NCBI RefSeq assembly: GCF_900103265.1
Contig: NZ_FMWX01000010.1
Location: 57,796 to 121,795 of the forward strand
Direction: 5' to 3'
DNA from: Sphingomonas sp. NFR15
GTDB taxonomy: Bacteria; Pseudomonadota; Alphaproteobacteria; Sphingomonadales; Sphingomonadaceae
Length of the DNA stretch: 64,000 nt
The notes beneath the pieces were generated by a model. The model was not told the DNA's origin and did no database searches. It worked only from the letters and a program-made list of their open reading frames with translations. This document shows positions 1-7,243 of the stretch, in pieces. Position numbers and translations under genes: made by a program. Every line of letters begins with the position of its first letter. Position 1 is the stretch's first letter.

Positions 1-343
1 CCGCGAAGGTCACCGCCGTGCCGCCCTCGCGGCCGCCCGGCATGCCGTCCATGCCGAGCGCGTGCGCGATTCGCGCGATCAGGAAGACCGAACTCACCGC
101 CCACAGCCACGTCGGGCTGCCGATCGAAAGTTCGATCAGGCCGATCAGCAGCAGCACGAACGGCGCATATTCGACGAAATTGGCGTGCGCGCGCATCCGG
201 CGGATCAGCGGCAGGTTGCCGCCGTCGCCCAGCTCGACGCCGGTTTCGCGCCGGATCAGCCCGGTGCGCGCCGCCAGCCAGAAGTTGATGATGCCCGCCC
301 CGCCGACGGCGGTGAGCGTGATCGGCAGCAGGACAGGCGCCAA
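1..343 (-). CDS. MAPEG-family membrane protein (3' end off the left edge)
   Basis: Partial gene; its C-terminus lies beyond the left edge. The visible 114 residues begin with a hydrophobic segment (LAPVLLPITLTAVGGAGIINF), then an R-rich stretch (IRRETGVELGDGG, LIRRMRAHANFVEYAPF) and a second membrane span (VLLLIGLIEL). The motif 'RAHANFVEYAPF' followed by a hydrophobic helix is typical of the MAPEG family (membrane-associated proteins of eicosanoid and glutathione metabolism; bacterial members are small four-helix inner-membrane proteins of unclear substrate). The start chosen is a TTG at 343-341, preceded by AAGGA seven bases upstream; no ATG gives a sensible N-terminus. It is divergent from rpmF. 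Confidence 0.8.
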   Translation of the reverse strand, partial: MAPVLLPITLTAVGGAGIINFWLAARTGLIRRETGVELGDGGNLPLIRRMRAHANFVEYAPFVLLLIGLIELSIGSPTWLWAVSSVFLIARIAHALGMDGMPGGREGGTAVTFA

Positions 344-550
344 GATTCGATCCTTTCGTGAGAGGCCCGCGCTGTGCCACCGTGCCTCACCGCTTGCAAC
401 GGCGCGGAGAATCGCTATAGGCGCGGTGCTTCGCGATGCGTTCGGCCGCAGGTGCCACCGCGGCCGACCCTCAACCGTCGGTCACGTGGCTATTGGGTCC
501 GGGCGAATCGCCCCGAATCGAACACGCAACAAGCACAAGGTTTCGCCGAA

Positions 551-730
551 ATGGCCGTCCCCAAGAGAAAAACTACGCCGTCCAAGCGCGGCATGCGCCG
601 GGCCCACGATGCGCTGAGCATCGAATCGTTTCAGGAATGCCCGAACTGTGGTGAACTGAAGCGTCCGCACAATCTCTGCAATTCGTGCGGCCATTACAAC
701 GGCCGCGAGATCGTCTCGGTCGAGGGCTGA
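551..730 (+). CDS. rpmF: 50S ribosomal protein L32
   Basis: Encodes 59 residues beginning MAVPKRKTTPSKRGMRRAHD, the canonical bacterial L32 N-terminus, followed by the zinc-ribbon type pattern CPNCGELKRPHNLCNSCGHY (four cysteines, residues about 30-46). L32 is a small protein of the large ribosomal subunit. It is first in the common rpmF-plsX-fabH order that couples ribosome and membrane-lipid synthesis genes, with plsX starting 23 bases downstream. Length matches the family. Confidence 0.97.
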   Translation: MAVPKRKTTPSKRGMRRAHDALSIESFQECPNCGELKRPHNLCNSCGHYNGREIVSVEG

Positions 731-753
731 TCTCTGCGGAACGGGGGGCGAAA

Positions 754-1797
754 GTGACGAACGGCTCCCGGATCGCCGTTGACGCGATGGGTGGCGACGA
801 AGGGCTGGCGGTGATGCTGGCCGGGGTCGCGCGCGCGCGTCGTCAGTTCGAAGGCCAGGGATCGGACCTGCGCTTCATCCTCGTGGGGGATGAGGCGGCG
901 ATCACGCACGGGCTGAAGAATCATCCCAACCTGACCGCGCATTCGGAGATCGTCCACGCCCCCGAGGTGGTGGGATCGTCCGACAAGCCGAGCCAGGCGA
1001 TCCGTCGCGCGAAGACCACGTCGATGGGTGTCGCCATCGACATGGTCAAGCAGGGCCGCGCCGCCGCCGCGGTGTCGTCGGGCAACACCGGCGCGCTGAT
1101 GGCGATGGCCAAGCTCTCGCTGCGCACGATGCCCGGCATCGACCGCCCCGCGCTCGCCGCGATGATGCCCTCGCTCGGCGAGAATGACGTCGTCGTGCTC
1201 GATCTCGGCGCGAACACCGAATGCACCGCGCGCAACCTCGTCCAGTTCGCGGTGATGGGCGCCGCCTATGCGCGCACCACGCTCGATCTCCAGAGCCCGC
1301 GCGTCGCGCTGCTCAACATCGGCAGCGAGGACCAGAAGGGCACCGACGAGATCCGCGACGCCGCGCAGACGCTGCGCCTCGCGACTCACCTGCCGATGAG
1401 CTTCACCGGCTTCATCGAGGGCGACCGGCTCTCGCGCGGCGAGGTCGATGTCATCGTGTGCGACGGCTTCTCCGGCAACATCGCGCTGAAGACCGCCGAG
1501 GGCACCGCGCGCTTCGTCGCCGATCTGCTGCGCCGCGCGTTCAAGAGTTCGATGCGCTCGAAGATCGGCTTCCTGATCTCCAAGCCCGCGACCGATCTGC
1601 TGCGCCACCATCTCGACCCCAACAACCATAACGGCGCGGTTTTCCTCGGGCTCAACGGGCTGGTGCTCAAGAGCCACGGCGGCGCCAACGAAATCGGTGT
1701 CGCCACCGCGATCGGCGTCGCCGCCAAGATGGTGCGCGACGATCTCACCCGGCGCATCGCCGAGGATCTTGGCAATTTCGAAGCAAAAGCGGCCTGA
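754..1797 (+). CDS. plsX: phosphate acyltransferase PlsX
   Basis: 347 residues. PlsX converts acyl-ACP plus phosphate to acyl-phosphate, the acyl donor for PlsY in the first step of glycerophospholipid synthesis; it is a peripheral membrane enzyme. The N-terminal signature AVDAMGGDEG is at residues 8-17, and further PlsX blocks are visible (SSGNTGALMA, VVLDLGANTEC, LLNIGSEDQKGT, CDGFSGNIALKT, HGGANE). I chose the GTG at 754 because it gives the normal family length. An earlier in-frame ATG at 685 lies inside rpmF and would add 23 arginine-rich residues. It lies between rpmF and fabH and is probably cotranscribed with both. Confidence 0.96.
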   Translation: MTNGSRIAVDAMGGDEGLAVMLAGVARARRQFEGQGSDLRFILVGDEAAITHGLKNHPNLTAHSEIVHAPEVVGSSDKPSQAIRRAKTTSMGVAIDMVKQGRAAAAVSSGNTGALMAMAKLSLRTMPGIDRPALAAMMPSLGENDVVVLDLGANTECTARNLVQFAVMGAAYARTTLDLQSPRVALLNIGSEDQKGTDEIRDAAQTLRLATHLPMSFTGFIEGDRLSRGEVDVIVCDGFSGNIALKTAEGTARFVADLLRRAFKSSMRSKIGFLISKPATDLLRHHLDPNNHNGAVFLGLNGLVLKSHGGANEIGVATAIGVAAKMVRDDLTRRIAEDLGNFEAKAA

Positions 1798-1832
1798 ACG
1801 AGCCGCACCCTGGGCCGCTTGAAGGAAACAGC

Positions 1833-2804
1833 ATGATTCGCGCCGTCATCACCGGTACCGGCTCCGCGCTGCCAGCGCGCCGGGTGTCCAACGCGCAGCT
1901 TGCCGAAACGGTCGACACCTCGGACGAATGGATCGTCGAGCGCACCGGTATCCGCTTCCGCCACATCGCCGACGAGCATGAGACCACCGCCACGCTCGGC
2001 GCCGACGCCGCCCGCGCCGCGCTCGCCGCCGCCGGCGCGGCCGCGCGCGACATCGACCTCATCGTGCTGGCGACCGCGACGCCCGACCAGACCTTCCCGT
2101 CGAGCGCGACCAAGATCCAGGCGCTGCTCGGCATCGACGATTGCGTCGCGTTCGACGTGGCGGCGGTCTGCTCGGGCTTTCTCTACGCGCTCCAGGTCGC
2201 CGACAGCATGATTCGCGCGGGCGCGGTGCGGCGCGCGCTGGTGATCGGTTCGGAGACGTTCAGCCGCATCCTCGACTGGGAAGACCGCGCCACCTGCGTG
2301 CTGTTCGGCGACGGCGCCGGGGCGATCGTGCTCGAGGCGCGCGAAAGTGACGCCGCCGCCGATGCCCAGGGCGTGCTCGCGGTGCGGCTCCACGCCGATG
2401 GCCGCCACAACCAGTTGCTCTATGTCGATGGCGGCCCCTCGACCACCGGCACCGTCGGCAAGCTGCGCATGAAGGGCCGCGAGGTGTTCCGCCACGCCGT
2501 CGTCAATCTGGCGGCGGTGCTGACCGAGACGATGGCGGCCGCCGGGCTCGCACCGGACGCGATCGACTGGCTGGTGCCGCATCAGGCCAATGCGCGCATC
2601 CTCGATGCCACCGCGAAGAAGCTCGGCCTGTCGCCCGACAAGGTCGTCGTCACGGTCGATCGCCATGCCAACACCTCCGCCGCCTCGGTGCCGCTCGCGC
2701 TCGACACGGCGGTGCGCGACGGCCGGATCAAGCACGGTGACCTGATCGTGCTGGAGGCGATGGGCGGCGGCTTCACCTGGGGCGCGGCGGTGGTGCGCTT
2801 CTAG
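1833..2804 (+). CDS. fabH: beta-ketoacyl-ACP synthase III (FabH)
   Basis: 323 residues. FabH condenses acetyl-CoA with malonyl-ACP to start type II fatty acid synthesis in the cytoplasm. The thiolase-fold catalytic triad is visible: Cys113 in AAVCSGFLYAL, His250 in VPHQANARI and Asn280 in RHANTSAAS. The C-terminal block GGGFTWGAAVVRF is typical. It starts 35 bases after plsX with a GAAGGAAACAGC ribosome site before the ATG, which supports one operon. No oddities seen. Confidence 0.97.
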   Translation: MIRAVITGTGSALPARRVSNAQLAETVDTSDEWIVERTGIRFRHIADEHETTATLGADAARAALAAAGAAARDIDLIVLATATPDQTFPSSATKIQALLGIDDCVAFDVAAVCSGFLYALQVADSMIRAGAVRRALVIGSETFSRILDWEDRATCVLFGDGAGAIVLEARESDAAADAQGVLAVRLHADGRHNQLLYVDGGPSTTGTVGKLRMKGREVFRHAVVNLAAVLTETMAAAGLAPDAIDWLVPHQANARILDATAKKLGLSPDKVVVTVDRHANTSAASVPLALDTAVRDGRIKHGDLIVLEAMGGGFTWGAAVVRF

Positions 2805-2946
2805 GACGGGCATTTCCCCGCCGCGCCGCGCGCCGGCGGCGGCATGTCCCGAAATCTCCTTGTGCCAGAGGGGTTAAGCCCCTTCCGGCGGCATCCGTGT
2901 CGTGTTACGCTTTGGCAACCTTTTGGGGAAAGGGGAGGGACAAGAT

Positions 2947-3243
2947 ATGACTGCCGGAACATTGACTCGCGCTGATCTTGCCGAAGCGCTCCATCACCAG
3001 GTCGGGCTGTCGCGCGCCGATTCGGGCAAGCTCGTCGAGCAGATCCTCGAACATATGTGCGAGGCGCTGTCCAACGGCCAGAACGTCAAGATCTCGGGGT
3101 TCGGCACCTTCGTGCTGCGCGACAAGGGCGAGCGCATCGGGCGCAACCCCAAGACCGGGGTCGAGGTGCCGATCGCGCCGCGCCGCGTCCTCACCTTCCG
3201 CGCCAGCCAGATGATGCGCGATCGTATCGTGGAAGCCGGCTGA
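2947..3243 (+). CDS. ihfA: integration host factor subunit alpha
   Basis: 98 residues. IHF is a heterodimeric DNA-bending protein of the HU/IHF family; alpha pairs with IhfB. Seen: LTRADLAEALHHQVGLSRADS at the N-terminus, the arm region GFGTFVLRDKGERIGRNPKTG (residues about 48-70) and the PRRVLTFRAS strand. An earlier in-frame start at 2902 would give 15 extra residues, but the ATG at 2947 has a strong AGGGGAGGGACAAGAT leader and gives the standard length. Its stop overlaps the next start (TGATG). Confidence 0.95.
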   Translation: MTAGTLTRADLAEALHHQVGLSRADSGKLVEQILEHMCEALSNGQNVKISGFGTFVLRDKGERIGRNPKTGVEVPIAPRRVLTFRASQMMRDRIVEAG

Positions 3244-3650
3244 TGGTGCCTCCCGGTCCGCCGGAGACGGTGGCGGGCGGCATCACGGCAAGCGAACCCG
3301 GCGGAAGACCCGCCGGGGACAAGGCGGCGGGCGCGTTCCGCACGATCGGCGAACTCTCGCGCGAAAGCGGCCTTCCCCAGCATATCCTGCGCTATTGGGA
3401 GACGCGCTTCCCCCAGCTCCGCCCGCTGCAACGCGCCGGCAACCGCCGCTATTATCGCCCCGAGGACGTCGCGCTGGTGCTGCGGATCAACCACCTGCTC
3501 AACCAGGAGGGGTACACGATCCGCGGCGTCCAGACGCTGCTCGCCGACGAACGCAAGCGCACGCCCGCCAGCGCCGCGACGATCGAAGCGGTGCGCGCGG
3601 TGCGCGAGTCGCTCGCGGATGCCCTGGCGCGCGACACCACCGCCACCTGA
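3243..3650 (+). CDS. MerR-family transcriptional regulator
   Basis: 135 residues. After a loose Gly/Pro-rich N-terminus of about 32 residues comes a MerR winged helix-turn-helix: FRTIGELSRESGLPQHILRYWETRFPQL, then NRRYYRPEDVALVLRINHLLNQEGYTIRGV. The C-terminal part is short and holds no Cys metal-binding cluster, so no inducer can be named. The start overlaps the ihfA stop by one base (TGATG), implying translational coupling. A MerR gene directly after ihfA is the usual alphaproteobacterial arrangement. Confidence 0.9.
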   Translation: MVPPGPPETVAGGITASEPGGRPAGDKAAGAFRTIGELSRESGLPQHILRYWETRFPQLRPLQRAGNRRYYRPEDVALVLRINHLLNQEGYTIRGVQTLLADERKRTPASAATIEAVRAVRESLADALARDTTAT

Positions 3651-4064
3651 CCACCCCGCCCGTCGCGCGTGCGCGCCACGTGCCAGCACGCCTCCCCGCG
3701 CCGCCGCGAGGCGGCGCGCGCCTGTCGCCGGGCGATCGCACCCGCTCCGGTGATATCTCCGTTCAGAACGGCGGCGAGGTTACAAATACGTATAAGGACG
3801 AATACTTATACAATAGATTGTGTATAAATCACCCGTCGCTGTAGATTATCTGCTACACAAAACCGTAATATCGCGCCGACGCTTACGGCATGATACTGAT
3901 GTCGATTTATTACTATGCTTAGCTTGATCTTGAGAGTATCGCGCCGCACGGGAGAAGGACAAGAGATCGGGGTCGCTGTCCCCTTTTGGCTGTTCGTCCG
4001 AAGATCGGGAAGGTCGAACTTCCGATGAGCGTAGCCAATTGTCCCAAGTACGTGGACACTCATC
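3651..4064. other. 414-bp intergenic region with AT-rich core
   Basis: No gene seen. The first 120 bases are GC-rich with a short inverted repeat (CGCCGC/GCGGCG) that could end the merR transcript. From about 3770 to 3960 base composition turns sharply AT-rich and contains tandem palindromes (separate entry). It probably carries the promoter of the TonB-like gene that follows. Confidence 0.6.
3791..3826. promoter_or_regulatory. overlapping AT-rich palindromes, possible operator
   Basis: Two overlapping dyads are visible: TATAAG (3791-3796) with CTTATA (3805-3810), and TATACA (3807-3812) with TGTATA (3821-3826). They sit about 240 bases upstream of the TonB-like gene. Regulatory role is inferred only from symmetry and base composition. 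Confidence 0.3.
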
Positions 4065-4577
4065 ATGAAGATCAACACGCTATTCCTTGCCGGTACGATT
4101 GCGCTCGCGGCGCTCGTGCCAGGATCGAGCGCGGTCGGCCGCACCGCCGCCGCCGCAACCGAGTCGCCGACGCTGGCGGCATGGTCGGACCGCGTCTATC
4201 GCGCGGTCGAGGAACACCTTACCTACCCGCATGACGTTTTTGGCCGGTATTCGACCGGTGTCGTCGCCGTGAAGTTCAGGTGCAGCGAAACCGGCGCGCC
4301 CGCCGATGTCGAGCTCTACAAATCGTCGCGCGCGCCCGATCTCGACCAGGCGGCCCTCCGCGCGGTCCGCCGCATCGCCACGCTCCATCCGCTCCCGGAT
4401 GGCATGCCGCACAATCAGCGGATCGTCATGCGCGTCCTGTTCGCGGATACGCCGGAAACCGCGGCGCAGGAGATCCGGCACATGCGCATCGAGGCGGCGC
4501 AGGCCAATGCGTGGTTCGGCAGGTCCGCGCCGGCGGTCGCCAGCACGGTCGCCCTCGCGCCGCCCGCCGGCAGTTGA
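4065..4577 (+). CDS. secreted TonB C-terminal-domain-like protein
   Basis: 170 residues. A Sec-type signal peptide is visible (MKINTLFLAGTIALAALVPGSSAVG). The mature part holds YPHDVFGRYSTGVVAVKFRCSETGAPADVELYKSSRAPDLDQAALRAVRRI, which follows the TonB C-terminal domain pattern (G-x-V-x-V-x-F, then G.P..V.L..SS....LD.AALRAVR). It lacks the long proline-rich spacer of a true TonB and has a cleavable signal rather than an anchor, so it is more likely a free periplasmic TonB-like protein than an energy transducer. Partner receptor unknown. The gene is convergent with prfC. Confidence 0.7.
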   Translation: MKINTLFLAGTIALAALVPGSSAVGRTAAAATESPTLAAWSDRVYRAVEEHLTYPHDVFGRYSTGVVAVKFRCSETGAPADVELYKSSRAPDLDQAALRAVRRIATLHPLPDGMPHNQRIVMRVLFADTPETAAQEIRHMRIEAAQANAWFGRSAPAVASTVALAPPAGS

Positions 4578-4655
4578 CGTGACGCGCGCCGCGTCCGGCC
4601 GCTCTCGCGCACCATCGGCGATGATGGCGCGCGGGGAGACCGGGCGCGGTCCGCC

Positions 4656-6227
4656 TTAGCGCTCGCGCGTCGCCGCGAATTTCACCTTGGCATAACGGTC
4701 GGCGATATAGCCGACCTCCCAGGCCGATTTCGCGAGGAACACCGGGTTGCCGTCGCGGTCCTTGGCCATCGCGCCGCGGTTGAGATCGGCGAACGCCTTG
4801 AGGTCGGCCGGGTCTTCGGCCGACACCCAGCGCGCGGTCTCGAACGGCGCCATCTCCAGGCTCGCGGCGACCTTATATTCGGCCTCGAGCCGCGACAGCA
4901 GCACTTCCAACTGGAGCTGCCCGACCACGCCGATGATCCAGTTCGAGCCGATCTCCGGGTAGAACACCTGGGTGACGCCTTCCTCAGCCATGTCGTCGAG
5001 CGCCTTGCGGAGCTGCTTGGTCTTGGTCGGGTCTTTCAACTGGACACGACGCAGGATTTCGGGCGCGAAATTGGGCAGCCCGGTGAAGCGCACGTCAGCG
5101 CGCTCGCTGAGCGTGTCACCCACCCGGAGCGTGCCGTGGTTGGGGATGCCGATGATGTCGCCCGGATAGGCCTCGTCCGCCAATTCGCGCTGCTGGGCGA
5201 AGAACAGGATCGGCGAATGGATCGCGATCGGCTTGCCGTGCCCGGTCGGGGTCAGCTTCATGCCGCGTTTGAACGTGCCGGAACACAGCCGCATGAAGGC
5301 GATGCGGTCGCGGTGGTTGGGGTCCATGTTGGCCTGCACCTTGAACACGAACCCGGTGACCTCGTCGCGCGCCGGATCGACCGCGGCGGGCTCGGCCGGC
5401 TGCGCGCGCGGCGGCGGCGCGAACGACGCGAGCGCGTCGATCAGCGAATCGACCCCGAACTCCTTGAGCGCCGAGCCGAAATAGACCGGCGTCAGATCGC
5501 CGCGCCGATATGCTTCGGCATCGAATTCCGGATACCCCACCTGCGCCAGCTCGACATCCTCGCGCACCTTGGTGAGCGTGCCGGCGGAAATGATCGCGTC
5601 GAGTTGCGGGTCGTCGATGCCGCTGGTCTGGATCACCTTGCCCTGAAACTCGCGGCTCGCGCCCTCGGGCAGCAGCAGCCGGTTGGTGACCAGATCGAAT
5701 ATCCCCTCGAAATCGCTGCCCATCCCCATCGGCCAGGTCATCGGCGTCACTTCGAGCTGGAGCAGCTCGGCCACTTCATCCAGGATCGCAAACACCTCGC
5801 GCCCCTCGCGGTCGACCTTGTTGACGAAGGTGATGATCGGCACGTTGCGAAGCCGGCACACCTCGAACAATTTGCGCGTCTGGCTCTCGATACCCTTGGC
5901 GACGTCGATCACCATCACCGCCGAATCGACCGCCGTCAGCGTGCGATAGGTGTCTTCCGAGAAATCCTCGTGGCCCGGCGTGTCGAGCAGGTTGAAGGTG
6001 GTGCCTTCGCGCTCGAACGTCATCACCGAGGAGGTGACCGAGATGCCGCGCTGCTGCTCGATCTTCATCCAGTCCGAGCGCGCGCGCCGCGCCGCGCCGC
6101 GCGCCTTGACCTCGCCGGCAAGGTGGATCGCGCCGCCGAACAGCAGCAGCTTCTCGGTAAGCGTGGTCTTGCCGGCGTCAGGATGCGAGATGATCGCGAA
6201 GGTGCGGCGGTCGGAGATGTGATTCAT
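4656..6227 (-). CDS. prfC: peptide chain release factor 3 (GTPase)
   Basis: 523 residues, the usual RF3 length. RF3 recycles RF1/RF2 from the ribosome after peptide release. GTPase motifs: SHPDAGKTT (G1, residues 14-22), LLDTPGHEDFSEDTYR (G3) and FVNKVDREGR (G4). The SDWMKIEQQRGISVTSS switch block and the HLAGEVKARGAARRARSDW region match RF3 rather than EF-G. The frame stays open upstream to about 6614, but the ATG at 6227 gives the canonical MNHISDRRTFAIISHPDAGKTT start; the upstream extension would run through the inverted repeat at 6264-6351. Confidence 0.96.
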   Translation of the reverse strand: MNHISDRRTFAIISHPDAGKTTLTEKLLLFGGAIHLAGEVKARGAARRARSDWMKIEQQRGISVTSSVMTFEREGTTFNLLDTPGHEDFSEDTYRTLTAVDSAVMVIDVAKGIESQTRKLFEVCRLRNVPIITFVNKVDREGREVFAILDEVAELLQLEVTPMTWPMGMGSDFEGIFDLVTNRLLLPEGASREFQGKVIQTSGIDDPQLDAIISAGTLTKVREDVELAQVGYPEFDAEAYRRGDLTPVYFGSALKEFGVDSLIDALASFAPPPRAQPAEPAAVDPARDEVTGFVFKVQANMDPNHRDRIAFMRLCSGTFKRGMKLTPTGHGKPIAIHSPILFFAQQRELADEAYPGDIIGIPNHGTLRVGDTLSERADVRFTGLPNFAPEILRRVQLKDPTKTKQLRKALDDMAEEGVTQVFYPEIGSNWIIGVVGQLQLEVLLSRLEAEYKVAASLEMAPFETARWVSAEDPADLKAFADLNRGAMAKDRDGNPVFLAKSAWEVGYIADRYAKVKFAATRER

Positions 6228-6263
6228 CGCGGCGCTGTACGCAATCGCGCGCGCCCGGTCCAT

Positions 6264-6351
6264 CGTCGCCCCGGCGGAGGCCGGGGCCGGTGCGTAACTT
6301 GGCGGGCCGGTTGCCTCAAACGCAGCGGCCCCGGCCTCCGCCGGGGCGACG
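6264..6351. repeat. 25-bp perfect inverted repeat (nested palindromes)
   Basis: Arms 6264-6288 and 6327-6351 are exact reverse complements, separated by 38 bases. Each arm is itself partly palindromic (CCCCGGC...GCCGGGG). It sits in the divergent space between prfC and the transporter gene. The layout resembles a paired REP-like element. Confidence 0.85.
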
Positions 6352-6392
6352 GCTGGTTTGACCCGCGCCCGAAACACGGTAGCGTGCGGCGG

Positions 6393-7067
6393 ATGCAAAA
6401 GCCGCCTCTCGCGATCCCGCGTTCGCTCTTCTTCCTGTCGATCTTCTACGGTGGCATGGTCTGCATCGCGGGCGTGCTCGGCAACAAACAGGTCACGTTG
6501 GGACCGATTTCCCAGCTTGGCCCGGTGTTGGGCCTGCCCCCACTCGCAATTGAAGCCGGGATTTTCGCCTTCCTGCTGCTTGTGGCGACGTCCAGCGCCG
6601 TCGCCGAATTGCACGGACGCAAGGTAGCGAACCTCTTGGTTTTGGTTGGTTTCGTCCCGCTGGTGACGTCCGTGATCTTAACGCTGCTTGTCCTTGCTTT
6701 GCCTGCCGCACCGGAAATGCCTGCGGATCGATTGGCTGCTTTCAACACGATGATGGGCGCCACGCCTTGGATCTGGCTCGGCGGTATCGTTGCCTATGGT
6801 GTGTCTCAAATACTCAATGTCACGATCTTTTCTTGGCTCAAGGGGCAGGAGGGTAATTCGCTGCTTTGGGTGCGCGCCGCAGTTGCAAGCGTGCTCAGCC
6901 AGATCGTCGATACATTACTCTTCATCACCATCGCGTTTGGAACAGGCGCGATCGGCTGGCTTATGGGCGGTCAGATGTTGGTAAAAGTCGTTCTCTCGAT
7001 AATTCTGGTGCCCGTTCTGATTACGATCTTCGTCGCGCTAGGTCGGCGGCTGGATCGGGCGGCCTAA
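6393..7067 (+). CDS. VUT-family transporter, probable queuosine precursor transporter
   Basis: 224 residues, almost entirely membrane spanning (about six hydrophobic segments). The N-terminal block SIFYGGMVCIAGVLGNKQVTLGP and the segment ASVLSQIVDTLLFITIAFGTGA match the VUT/YhhQ family, whose E. coli member imports queuosine precursors (preQ0/preQ1). The family's conserved SQ..DT motif is present. Codon use is visibly less GC-rich than in its neighbours (stretches such as TTGGTTTTGGTTGG), possibly reflecting acquisition. The ATG at 6393 is the first start giving a membrane protein N-terminus; the frame extends far upstream only as an antisense shadow of prfC. Confidence 0.8.
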   Translation: MQKPPLAIPRSLFFLSIFYGGMVCIAGVLGNKQVTLGPISQLGPVLGLPPLAIEAGIFAFLLLVATSSAVAELHGRKVANLLVLVGFVPLVTSVILTLLVLALPAAPEMPADRLAAFNTMMGATPWIWLGGIVAYGVSQILNVTIFSWLKGQEGNSLLWVRAAVASVLSQIVDTLLFITIAFGTGAIGWLMGGQMLVKVVLSIILVPVLITIFVALGRRLDRAA

Positions 7068-7074
7068 CCCACCC

Positions 7075-7190
7075 CCGTTCGCCCCGAGCGAAGTCGAGGG
7101 GCAGCCCGGAGCGCAGGTGTCTCGACTTCGCTCGACACGAACGGTCTGGATAACCCGTTCGTGCTGAGCGAAGTCGAAGCACGTGCCCCG
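7075..7190. repeat. dispersed sphingomonad palindromic repeat, three units
   Basis: Three copies of a unit like CGTTCGTGCTGAGCGAAGTC, in alternating orientation, lie between the transporter stop and the S9 peptidase stop. The family recurs at 9171, 25925, 54105, 57905 and 59356. Confidence 0.85.
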
Positions 7191-7243
7191 CACACCACGG
7201 CCCGCATCACGCGCCCCGTCAGCACCTGCCCCACCCGGATCCG

